DNA of 23,201 nucleotides, from positions 1 through 23,201 of the forward strand of contig JAEXAH010000081.1 in the NCBI GenBank assembly GCA_023458315.1, written 5' to 3'. The stretch comes from Pseudomonadota bacterium. GTDB lineage: Bacteria; Pseudomonadota; Alphaproteobacteria; Rhodospirillales; Magnetospirillaceae. Of the stretch, positions 7,854 to 14,785 are shown piece after piece. Position 1 is the first letter of the stretch. Each line of letters opens with the position of its first letter. The notes under the pieces were generated by a model. It saw only the letters and a program-made list of their open reading frames with translations, made no database searches and was not told the DNA's origin. A program made the position numbers and the translations under genes.

Positions 7854-8878
7854 CAGCGCCGCACTTTCTCGAAGAATTCCAGGTAGCGGGCGACCACGGC
7901 GGCCTCGGTGAACTGTTCCTCGTAAGCCTGCCGTCCGGCGGCGCCCACATGAGCGGCCAGCAGCCGGTCCTCGATCAGGCGGTTGAGCGCGGTCGCCATG
8001 GCGGCGGCGTTCTCCAGCGGCACCAGCATGCCGTCGATGCCGTCCTCGATCAATTGGCTGGGGCCTTCCGAGGCGGCGGCCACCACCGGCACGCCCTGGG
8101 CCCAGGCCTCGATCACCACATTGCCCAAGGGCTCGTGCCGCGACGGACAGACGAACAGATCGGCGGCGGCGAACAGGCTGGCCACGTCCTCGCGCCAGCC
8201 CAGGAAACGCATGCGCGAGATGACGCCGCGCCGCGCCGCCTGGGTTTCCAGTTCGGCGCGCAACGGCCCCTCGCCCGCCAACCAGACATAGGCTTCGGGG
8301 ACATTGGCCAGCGCCTCGATCAGCACGTCGAAGCCCTTGTTGGTATGCAGCCGCCCCAGCGCCAGGATCAGCGGCGCGGCCTCGGGCGTGGAAAAGGTCT
8401 TGCGGCTGACCGGCGGCGCCTTTTTCTCGGCGACGAAATTGGGCACGTAATGGACGCGCTCCTCGGGCCAGCCCTGGTTGACGATCCAGTCGACGATGTC
8501 CTGGGTGTTGCCGATCAGATGGTCGGCGCCGCGATAATATTTCAGGTCGTAATAGCCGCCCAGCCGTCCGACCCGCACGAACGGGCCATTGGGACAAAAG
8601 CGCGAGGCGCGATTCATCCAGGTCAGCACCACGTTGGGCTGGAACGTCTTCACCGCCTTGCGGAAGCCCAGATGGGTCTTGATGTCCAACAGGCCGCCGA
8701 ACGGCAATTCGGTGACGGCGACGCCCGCGTCGCGCAGCAACTGGGCGCGGCGGGGATTGTCGCGGATCAGAACATGCTGTTCCAGTCCGGCCCGGTGCAG
8801 GGCGGGGGCCAGACGTTCGAAGAACGCTTCGGCGCCGCCGCGATCGGCGCCGGCCATGGCTTGCAACAGGCGGGTCAT
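7853..8878 (-). CDS. GT4-family glycosyltransferase (second in operon)
   Basis: This encodes 341 residues with the GT-B fold of family GT4. The N-terminal domain has the glycine-rich AGADRGGAEAFFERL (9-23). The C-terminal domain has LALGRLHTNKGFDVLIEAL (172-190), AGEGPLR, and the donor-site E-x7-E motif EPLGNVVIE (249-257) followed by AWAQGVPVVAAASEGPSQLI. Such enzymes add an activated sugar to a lipid-linked or surface glycan at the inner face of the membrane. No membrane segment or signal peptide is seen. The start is ATG 8878, which overlaps the previous gene's stop as ATGA; the longer open frame upstream is only antisense to the neighbour's reading. Donor and acceptor cannot be told. Confidence 0.88.
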   Translation of the reverse strand: MTRLLQAMAGADRGGAEAFFERLAPALHRAGLEQHVLIRDNPRRAQLLRDAGVAVTELPFGGLLDIKTHLGFRKAVKTFQPNVVLTWMNRASRFCPNGPFVRVGRLGGYYDLKYYRGADHLIGNTQDIVDWIVNQGWPEERVHYVPNFVAEKKAPPVSRKTFSTPEAAPLILALGRLHTNKGFDVLIEALANVPEAYVWLAGEGPLRAELETQAARRGVISRMRFLGWREDVASLFAAADLFVCPSRHEPLGNVVIEAWAQGVPVVAAASEGPSQLIEDGIDGMLVPLENAAAMATALNRLIEDRLLAAHVGAAGRQAYEEQFTEAAVVARYLEFFEKVRR

Positions 8879-9900
8879 GACAGCAGCGCCTCGAAATGCT
8901 GGGCGGCCGCGTCCCAGGTGCGGCCGGTGTAAAGGGAACGGGCCTCGGCGCCCATGCTGGCGCTCAAATCGGGGGTGGACAGCAGCATCACCGTCAGATT
9001 GGCGAAGGCGTCGTCGTCGGGCGCCACATAGGCCGAGCGGCCATCGGCCACCCGCTCCGGCGCGGCGCCCAGGGGCCGCAGCACGGCGGGCAGGCCGCAT
9101 GCCTGGGATTCCATCAGGGTAAAGGCGGTGGTGTCGCCCTCGTGGCCGGGATACAGGTGGACGCTGGCCTCGCCATAGACCTGGGTCATGGTGCCGTCGC
9201 CGCCGGGACGGCGGATGACGATGCCGTAATCGCGCGCCGCCAGCACCCGCTCGGCCAGCGGGCGCAGGGCTTCGTCGATGTCGCCGCCCTCGGCGGCCTT
9301 GGCCAGCCCCATGGACAGGATGTGCAATTCGGCGTCGGGCACCTGCGGCCGGATACGCTCCAGCCACAGGCTCAACAGCCAGTCCAGGCCGTGGCTGGGA
9401 TGGGTGGTGACGATGGCGCGCGGCGGCTGGGCCGGGCCGGTGGTGCGCTCGGCCAGGAAATCGTTGCGCACGGCGGGCGGCAGCGCCGCCAGCTTGAGGC
9501 CGCGCAGCCCCTCGGCCGGAACCTGGGCGGCGGAACTCAGCAGCACCAGCGGCTTGTGGTCGGCCACCGGACCCGAGGCGGCGGCGCGCTCCAACTGGCG
9601 GGCGGTGGCGGTGGTCCACAGCACGCGGCGGCGGGCCTGGCGCACGAATTCCAGCAAGGCGGGCTTGCGGAACGCCACCAGCACGTCGGTCAGCAACGGC
9701 TTGTGGCCGTCCAGGGTTTCCCACTGGCAGCCTTCGATGAACAGGCTCCAGCGGCAGCGGTTGAACACCGTGACCGTGTGGCCGCGCCGGGCCAGGGCGC
9801 CGGGCAGGGCGGCGAACGCCTTTTCCGCGCCGCCCAGGGCACGGGCCGAGGCGGTGAAGCCGTCGAAGGGAATGGAATCGTCGACCAGGGTGATATGCAT
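8875..9900 (-). CDS. GT4-like glycosyltransferase (first in operon)
   Basis: This encodes 341 residues from ATG 9900. The N-terminus MHITLVDDSIPFDGF with ARALGGAEKAFAALP (20-34) is typical of GT4 acceptor-side domains. The C-terminal donor site reads DTTAFTLME (256-264), so the usual first Glu of E-x7-E is Asp, followed by SQACGLPAVLRPLGAAPERVADG. It is a cytoplasmic or membrane-associated glycosyltransferase, probably for a surface polysaccharide. A GTG at 9906 would add two residues. ATG 9900 is preferred because a good -10 box ends at 9907, placing the transcript start at or next to that A, and no ribosome site is visible for either codon. The stop overlaps the next gene's ATG by 4 nt. Confidence 0.82.
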   Translation of the reverse strand: MHITLVDDSIPFDGFTASARALGGAEKAFAALPGALARRGHTVTVFNRCRWSLFIEGCQWETLDGHKPLLTDVLVAFRKPALLEFVRQARRRVLWTTATARQLERAAASGPVADHKPLVLLSSAAQVPAEGLRGLKLAALPPAVRNDFLAERTTGPAQPPRAIVTTHPSHGLDWLLSLWLERIRPQVPDAELHILSMGLAKAAEGGDIDEALRPLAERVLAARDYGIVIRRPGGDGTMTQVYGEASVHLYPGHEGDTTAFTLMESQACGLPAVLRPLGAAPERVADGRSAYVAPDDDAFANLTVMLLSTPDLSASMGAEARSLYTGRTWDAAAQHFEALLS

Positions 9901-9906
9901 CGCCAC

Positions 9907-9935
9907 GTTATAGATGCAGCGGCGGTTCCCGCCAA
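9907..9935 (-). promoter_or_regulatory. Sigma70-type promoter of the glycan operon, predicted leaderless
   Basis: On the minus strand TTGGCG (9935-9930) and TATAAC (9912-9907) are separated by exactly 17 nt. The -10 box matches TATAAT in 5 of 6 positions, the -35 box TTGACA in 4 of 6. A six-base spacer GTGGCG then leads to ATG 9900, so transcription should begin at or within a base of the start codon. No Shine-Dalgarno sequence precedes the ATG. The position of the transcript start is inference. Confidence 0.6.
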
Positions 9936-10025
9936 GGCCGGAACGGAAGTGTCACGGGGTTGCCAAGCGCCGCCCCATGCCCCACCTTTGACGGGTCCGC
10001 CGCGTTCCCTGGAGTTTTTTCCGTC

Positions 10026-10886
10026 ATGGAATCCCGTTTCATCCGCCTGGACCGCGCCGTCATTTCGGTGTCGGGCGACGACCGCGCCAGCTTCCTGCAA
10101 GGGCTGATCTCCAACGACACCGCCAAGGCCGGTCCCGCCGCCGCCCTCTGGGCCGCCTTCCTGACGCCGCAGGGCAAGTTCCTGTACGATTTGTTCGTGG
10201 TGGAAAAGGACGGCGCCCTGTTGCTGGACGTCGAGGCCGCCCGCGCCGAGGAATTCCGCAAGAAGCTGTCGCTGTACAAGCTGCGGTCCAAGGTGACGAT
10301 CGCCCTGACCGAACTGGCGGTCTATGCCGCCCCCGCCGCCACCCTGGGGCTGGATGAAGTGGCGGGCGCCGCCGCGCCGTTCGGCGACGGCGTGGCCTTC
10401 GTCGATCCGCGCCGGGCCGAAATGGGGGCGCGGGTGCTGCTGTCCGGCCCCGACGCCCTGATCGCCGCCGGTCTGGCCGAAGGCGAGCTGGCCCAATGGG
10501 ATGCCCGCCGCCTGGAACTGGGCCTGCCCGACGGCAGCCGCGACATGGCGGTGGACAAGGCGCTGTTGCTGGAAAACGGCTTCGACGAACTGGGCGGCGT
10601 CGATTTCAACAAGGGCTGCTACATGGGTCAGGAACTGACCGCCCGCACCAAGTATCGCGGCCTGATCAAGAAACGCCTGCTGCCCGTCACCATCGACGGC
10701 CCCGCCCCGGCACCCGGCACGCCGTTGACGGTTGGCGGCGCCGAAGCGGGCGAGATGCGCTCGTCCTGCGGCACGCTGGGGCTGGCCCTGGTGCGGCTGG
10801 ACCATCTGCACGACGTGCTGGAAGCGGGCGAGGCCCGGCTGACGGCGCGGGTGCCCGATTGGGTGAAACTGCCCGAGGGCGAGTGA
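10026..10886 (+). CDS. ygfZ: YgfZ/CAF17-type folate-binding protein (GcvT-like)
   Basis: This encodes 286 residues of the GcvT-like fold. The family signature KGCYMGQE lies at 196-203 (consensus K-G-C-[FY]-x-G-Q-E) with the conserved Cys198, followed by LTARTKYRG. An N-terminal SFLQGLISNDT (22-32) and FLTPQGKFLYDLFV (45-58) also match. YgfZ helps build or repair iron-sulfur clusters in enzymes such as the tRNA methylthiotransferase MiaB, using a folate. The start is ATG 10026; a GGAG at 10011-10014 lies 11 nt upstream, a little far. The longer frame to 9960 would begin inside the divergent promoter region and lacks family similarity. It is the only plus-strand gene here, divergent from the glycan operon and convergent with rsuA across repeat copy B. 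Confidence 0.88.
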   Translation: MESRFIRLDRAVISVSGDDRASFLQGLISNDTAKAGPAAALWAAFLTPQGKFLYDLFVVEKDGALLLDVEAARAEEFRKKLSLYKLRSKVTIALTELAVYAAPAATLGLDEVAGAAAPFGDGVAFVDPRRAEMGARVLLSGPDALIAAGLAEGELAQWDARRLELGLPDGSRDMAVDKALLLENGFDELGGVDFNKGCYMGQELTARTKYRGLIKKRLLPVTIDGPAPAPGTPLTVGGAEAGEMRSSCGTLGLALVRLDHLHDVLEAGEARLTARVPDWVKLPEGE

Positions 10887-10890
10887 TGGC

Positions 10891-11006
10891 TTAAAGCAGC
10901 GCGAGGTGCGTTGCTCCTGCGCCCATTGCGGGCGCGGCCAAGCCTGCGGATGCAGGCGCCCGGCGAGGGACAATACGTGATGCAGATTTTCTGCATCACG
11001 GTCTAA
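10891..11006 (-). repeat. Multi-hairpin intergenic repeat, copy B
   Basis: This is the inverted partner of the repeat at 1-127 and fills the whole gap between the convergent ygfZ and rsuA genes. Hairpins pair 10976-10986 with 10990-11000, 10942-10947 with 10952-10957, the counterpart of GCGCCC/GGGCGC at 10920-10936, and 10895-10902 with 10908-10915 (one G-T wobble). In the second hairpin the stem is GCCTGC/GCAGGC, where copy A has GCGGGC/GCCCGC. The loop of the last hairpin is shorter than in copy A. The TAG stop of rsuA (11005-11003) lies inside the first bases of the repeat. Confidence 0.85.
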
Positions 11007-11698
11007 GACACCCCCGCCACCTCTTCCGCGTTCAGTTGCCGCCACTGGCCCTCGGGCAGATCGCCCAGGGTCAGGGCGCCCACGGCGACGCGGCGCAGGC
11101 TTTCCACATGGTTGCCGGTGGCAGCGAACATGCGCTTGACCTGATGATAGCGGCCCTCGGTGATGGTCAGCAGCGCGGAATGGCTGCCGGTGGCCTCCAG
11201 GTGGGCGGGCAACAGCGGCGTGGTTTCCGAGCGCAGGATCAGCGAGCCCTCGGCGAACAGCGCCGCCTCGCTGCCGTCCAGCGGCCGCGCCAGGGTGACG
11301 GCATAGGTCTTGGGCACATGGTGCTTGGGCGAGGTCAGGCGGTGCAGCAGCTTGCCGTCGTCGGTCAGCAACAGCAAGCCGGTGGTGTCGCGGTCCAGCC
11401 GCCCGACCGGCGCGACGATCGGGTTGCGGCGCATGAAACGCGGCGGCAGCAATTCATAGACGATGCGCCCCGGGTCCGAGGTCGAACAGGTATAGCCCGC
11501 CGGTTTGTTCAGCATCAGCACCACGCCCTGGGGCGGGTCCAGCACCTCGCCGTCCAGACGGATGTCCGCATGCTCGACCCGGGCGTTTTCCTCCAGCACG
11601 GTGCCGTCGGCCCGGGTCAGACGGCCGTCGCGGATCATGGCCTTGGCATCCTTTTGGCTGCCATAGCCCAGATTGGCGATCAGTCGGGACAGTTTCAT
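11003..11698 (-). CDS. rsuA: 16S rRNA pseudouridine synthase, RsuA type
   Basis: This encodes 231 residues. An S4 RNA-binding domain (MKLSRLIANLGYGSQKDAKAMI, 1-50) is followed by the RsuA/RluB/E/F catalytic domain with LNKPAGYTCSTSD (63-75) and the active-site motif GRLDRDTTGLLLLTDDG, catalytic Asp102. GRYHQVKRMFAATGNHV is the conserved C-terminal motif. RsuA makes pseudouridine 516 in 16S rRNA; specificity within the family is inferred from the length and the TTGLLLLTDDG form. Its ATG overlaps the stop of the rsmC-like gene by 4 nt (ATGA), so two 16S modification enzymes are translated together. The stop TAG is formed by the first bases of repeat copy B. Confidence 0.88.
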   Translation of the reverse strand: MKLSRLIANLGYGSQKDAKAMIRDGRLTRADGTVLEENARVEHADIRLDGEVLDPPQGVVLMLNKPAGYTCSTSDPGRIVYELLPPRFMRRNPIVAPVGRLDRDTTGLLLLTDDGKLLHRLTSPKHHVPKTYAVTLARPLDGSEAALFAEGSLILRSETTPLLPAHLEATGSHSALLTITEGRYHQVKRMFAATGNHVESLRRVAVGALTLGDLPEGQWRQLNAEEVAGVS

Positions 11699-12729
11699 CG
11701 CACCACGTCGTGCCGGTTGCTGGACAGATAGACCTTGAAGCCGTCGCGCACGGTCAGCAATTGCACATCGCGGAAGCGTTTGCGCAATTCGGCCTCGTAA
11801 GGAAGGTGCTGGTTGGCGACCATGACGAACTTGCCGCGGCGACGGATGGCCTTCCAGGCGGCGGCGATGAAGGCGCGGCCGATGGCGGGATCGGCCTTGG
11901 CGCCTTCGTGGAACGGCGGGTTGCTGACGATCCAGTCATAGGGCTGCACCTCGGGCATGCCCGAGGTCACGTCCACCCAATGATAGGACCGCGCGGCGGC
12001 GTGCTCCAGCCGGTCCAGGTTGGCCCGGCAATCGTCCAGGGCCAGCGCCTCGGCCTCGTAGCAATCCAGTTCGGTGACGGCGGCGAAGCGCCCCAGCACC
12101 TGGGCGCCCAGATAGCCCCAGCCCGCCCCCAGGTCGGCGACACGGCCCGCCACCGCATCGGGCAGGATTTCCGCCAGGATGCGCGAGCCGGTGTCCACAT
12201 GGTCGGGGCTGAAGCACCCGGCGCGGGCCACCAGCCCGCTGTCGCCCACCGGACGCGGCAGGGCGGCGGCGCGCCATTCGGCCAGCGCCTCGGGCTCGGT
12301 TTCGCCGCGCCGCAGCCAGAAGGTGCGGCATTGATGCTTGGACAAAGTGCCCTCCAGGCCCAGCGCCTTGCCCACCTCGCGCTCGAAACTGGCGGCGCCG
12401 ATGGCGTTGGCGCCGCAGGCCACCAGCAGGCCGCCCGGTTCCAGCAAATCCCAGGCGCGGGCCAGATTGGCGCGGTTCTCGGCCTTGTGCTTGGTCAGCA
12501 GCACCAGACCGCAGGCGAAGCGTCCGTCCAGCCGCCGTTCGGCGGCGAACCCGGCGGCGCGCAAGGCGTCGAAGGCCGGGCGGAAGCTTTGTTCGCAGAC
12601 CAGCGCCGCCCGCCAGTCGGGGCCGAAGGCGTCCGAGGGCTCGGCCCGCAGCAGGAAGGCGCGGTCGGGAAAGTCGATCAGGCCCCGCTCGAACGGCAGG
12701 ACCAGGGCGTGGGGAGTATCGTCATGCAT
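11695..12729 (-). CDS. rsmC: RsmC-like class I rRNA methyltransferase
   Basis: This encodes 344 residues, matching the length of E. coli RsmC. The C-terminal half is a Rossmann methyltransferase with SAM motif VADLGAGWGYLG (197-208) and the guanine-N2 catalytic motif NPPFHEG (270-276). The N-terminal half (LLTKHKAENRANLARAWDLLEPGGLLVACG) looks like a second, SAM-site-less methyltransferase fold, as in RsmC and RlmG. RsmC makes m2G1207 in 16S rRNA; overlap with rsuA supports an rRNA role. The start ATG 12729 has no ribosome site before it. The open frame extends to 12855, but that would overlap the divergent gene at 12821 and has no family match. Confidence 0.82.
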   Translation of the reverse strand: MHDDTPHALVLPFERGLIDFPDRAFLLRAEPSDAFGPDWRAALVCEQSFRPAFDALRAAGFAAERRLDGRFACGLVLLTKHKAENRANLARAWDLLEPGGLLVACGANAIGAASFEREVGKALGLEGTLSKHQCRTFWLRRGETEPEALAEWRAAALPRPVGDSGLVARAGCFSPDHVDTGSRILAEILPDAVAGRVADLGAGWGYLGAQVLGRFAAVTELDCYEAEALALDDCRANLDRLEHAAARSYHWVDVTSGMPEVQPYDWIVSNPPFHEGAKADPAIGRAFIAAAWKAIRRRGKFVMVANQHLPYEAELRKRFRDVQLLTVRDGFKVYLSSNRHDVVR

Positions 12730-12735
12730 GTTGTT

Positions 12736-12764
12736 TGCATAGCATGCCCATGTGCGCCCGTCGA
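12736..12764 (-). promoter_or_regulatory. Possible promoter of the rsmC-like gene, perhaps leaderless
   Basis: On the minus strand TCGACG (12764-12759) and TATGCA (12741-12736) are 17 nt apart, followed by six bases AACAAC and ATG 12729. The -35 matches 4 of 6 and the -10 only 3 of 6 of the E. coli consensus, though GCTATGCA resembles the GCTANAWC -10 form known from Caulobacter. There is no Shine-Dalgarno sequence. The geometry is the same as at 9907-9935. Confidence 0.35.
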
Positions 12765-12820
12765 TTGACTTGCCCACCCCCTGGGGCGCAAGGTGCCCGC
12801 CGCAAAACCGGAGACGGCCC

Positions 12821-13141
12821 ATGGCCAAGAACGATACCCTGGATACCGAGGACAAGGTCCGCCTGTTGCGGCAACTGGCCTTTCATGTTCACCGCAAGGT
12901 TCCGCTGGCCGAGGCGCTGATGGATCTGGTGGAACAGGAATTGCGCGGCAGCCGCCGCCGCGTCTATCGCGCCGCCGCCGAGGCGCTGGCCGAGGACGAT
13001 CCGGCCAAGGCGCTGCACGCCATCGGCGCGGTGGGCGACGAAGCCATGTGCGTGCTGGGACCGGTCATCGCCAGCGGCGACCACCGTCTGCAATCCCAGG
13101 TCCTCAACAATCTGGCCGATTGGGCCGAAGCTCAGGGCTGA
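12821..13141 (+). CDS. Small soluble protein resembling a lone T2SF (GspF/PilC) domain
   Basis: This encodes 106 hydrophilic, all-helical residues. The order of motifs, LLRQLAFHVHRKVPLAEALMDL (about 14-35), then VEQ, then ALAEDDPAKAL (about 60-70), then VIASGD and VLNNLADWAE near the end, follows the cytoplasmic helical bundle of type II secretion and type IV pilus platform proteins (RQLA..L...G.PL.EAL, L.EG.SL..AL, AGE.SG.L..VL..LADY.E). The usual transmembrane helices are missing. Family assignment is from pattern memory and is tentative. ATG 12821 is chosen because GGAG (12810-12813) precedes it by 7 nt; a TTGACT at 12765-12770 may be a -35. Its last 10 bases overlap the end of the convergent histidine kinase gene. 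Confidence 0.7.
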   Translation: MAKNDTLDTEDKVRLLRQLAFHVHRKVPLAEALMDLVEQELRGSRRRVYRAAAEALAEDDPAKALHAIGAVGDEAMCVLGPVIASGDHRLQSQVLNNLADWAEAQG

Positions 13142-14784
13142 ACCGGCAGGGTCAGGCAGAAGGTGGCGCCGCGCCCGGGCGTGGATTCCACCCAGACCCG
13201 GCCGCCATGGGCCTCGACGATGCGGCGGACCACCGCCAGGCCGATACCGGTGCCGGGATAGGCGCCGCCGCCGTGCAGACGGCGGAACATGCCGAACACG
13301 TCCTCGACATATTCCGGCGCGATGCCGATGCCGTTGTCGCGCACGGTGATCAGCCACCGGTCGTCGTCACGCCGTGCCGCCACCTCGACCTTGGGCGCCT
13401 GTCCCTTGGGCTGGAATTTCAGCGCGTTGCCGATCAGGTTGACCATGACCTGCCGCAATTGCACCGCATCGCCGCGCACGGCGGGCAAGCTGTCGACGCA
13501 GATTTCGGCGCCGGCATGATCGATGGCCCCCGACAGATCGGCCAGGGCCGAGGCGACGATGTCCTGTAAATCCACCGTGTCGAAACGCAGGGTGTTGTTG
13601 TTCAGCCGGGAATAGCCCAGCAACCCCTGCACCAATTCGCGCATGCGCTGGGCGCCGTCGGACAGATAGGTCAGGTAATCGCGGCCGTCATCGCCCAGGA
13701 CGGCGCCGTAGCGGCGCTCCAGCAACTGGGCGAAGCTGCATATGGTGCGGCACGGTTCCTGAAGGTCGTGGGCGGCCACATAGGCGAACCGTTCCAGTTC
13801 GGCGTTGGAACGGTGCAATTCGTCGGCGGTGCGGCGCAGCAGCATTTCCTCTTGCTTGCGCGCGGTGATGTCGGTACCGGACATCACCAGGCAGTCGCGG
13901 CCGTCCAGCACCGCCGCCTCGACCGAGATCAGCGCGGTGAAGGCGGTGCCGTCCTTCTTGCGGAAACGGGTTTCGAAATTGCGCAGATTGCCCTGGGCCG
14001 CCAGTTGCGCCAGCATGGCCTGACGGTGTTCCACGGTTTCCCAGATGCCCAATTCCACCGAGGTGCGGCCCAGCACCTCGTCGCGGCTGTAGCCCAGGGC
14101 GGCCTCGAACGCCTTGTTGACGTCCAGGTAAAAGCCGGTGTGGCGATCGGTCAGCGCCAGGGCGTCGGGGCAGACGTCGAACACCGTGGTGAATTTGTGC
14201 TCCAGCGCCACCAATTCGGTGATGTCCTGGGCCATGCCCACCACCCCCAGCACCGCGCCGTCGGCATCCACCAGATTGGCCTTGTGGAACTGCACCCGGC
14301 GGCGCGGCCCCGCATCGGTGCCGATGTCCCATTCATAGCGTTGCACCGCGTCGGCGCCGCCCGCCATCAGTTCCTGGTCCATGGCATGGTACTTGGCCGC
14401 CAATTCCGTCGGATACAGGTCGTGGACGGTGCGGCCGACCAGCGCCGCCACCGGCAGGTCCAGCAAGTCGGCGAAGGCGCGGTTGCAGCCCAGATAACGC
14501 CCGGCGCGATCCTTCCAGAACACCGGTATGGGCAGCGGGTCCAGCAGAAGGGCGACGTCGTGATCGGGAATATCCGGTTCCTGCACCGCCGCCCAACCGC
14601 CCGCGACCGCTTCCCAGCGCAGGCCGAAGCCGGGCTGGCCCGGCACCGCGCCATCGGGCAACGGCCGCGCCGCGCCCGGCCCGGCCCACACCACCCCGCC
14701 CTGCCCGTCCACCAGCCACGCCGGGCGGCCGCCCAGTCGCAACAGGCGGACATGATCATCCCAGGCGGCGGGCGGCGTGTTCAT
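13132..14784 (-). CDS. PAS-PAS sensor histidine kinase, cytoplasmic
   Basis: This encodes 550 residues with no signal peptide or membrane segment. Residues 1-75 are an unassigned region; PAS domains lie at about 78-192 (PIPVFWKDRAGRYLGCNRAF) and 198-310 (DALALTDRHTGFYLDVNKAF), each ending in DIT. A HisKA domain follows with the H-box FAYVAAHDLQEPCRTI, phospho-acceptor His339. The HATPase domain has N-box NLIGNALKF (449-457), DNGIGI (483-488), FGMFRRLH and GTGIGL (511-516). The H-box form resembles that of phytochrome-like kinases. It should autophosphorylate on a cytoplasmic cue; no response regulator is adjacent. It starts one base after the beta-glucosidase stop (TAG C ATG), so the two are co-transcribed. 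Confidence 0.9.
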   Translation of the reverse strand: MNTPPAAWDDHVRLLRLGGRPAWLVDGQGGVVWAGPGAARPLPDGAVPGQPGFGLRWEAVAGGWAAVQEPDIPDHDVALLLDPLPIPVFWKDRAGRYLGCNRAFADLLDLPVAALVGRTVHDLYPTELAAKYHAMDQELMAGGADAVQRYEWDIGTDAGPRRRVQFHKANLVDADGAVLGVVGMAQDITELVALEHKFTTVFDVCPDALALTDRHTGFYLDVNKAFEAALGYSRDEVLGRTSVELGIWETVEHRQAMLAQLAAQGNLRNFETRFRKKDGTAFTALISVEAAVLDGRDCLVMSGTDITARKQEEMLLRRTADELHRSNAELERFAYVAAHDLQEPCRTICSFAQLLERRYGAVLGDDGRDYLTYLSDGAQRMRELVQGLLGYSRLNNNTLRFDTVDLQDIVASALADLSGAIDHAGAEICVDSLPAVRGDAVQLRQVMVNLIGNALKFQPKGQAPKVEVAARRDDDRWLITVRDNGIGIAPEYVEDVFGMFRRLHGGGAYPGTGIGLAVVRRIVEAHGGRVWVESTPGRGATFCLTLPVQP

Positions 14785-14785
14785 G

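Noticed and set aside
5073..7886. Plus-strand open frame of 937 codons opposite the dihydroorotase and asnB genes
   Set aside because: Low-complexity His/Gly/Gln-rich product without start signals; both real genes on the other strand have full catalytic motifs.
9988..10016. TTGACG as -35 of a ygfZ promoter
   Set aside because: No acceptable -10 lies 16-18 nt downstream (GGAGTT at 17 nt).
12730..12855. Longer N-terminus for the rsmC-like gene
   Set aside because: It would overlap the divergent gene at 12821 and its likely promoter, and would exceed the normal RsmC length.
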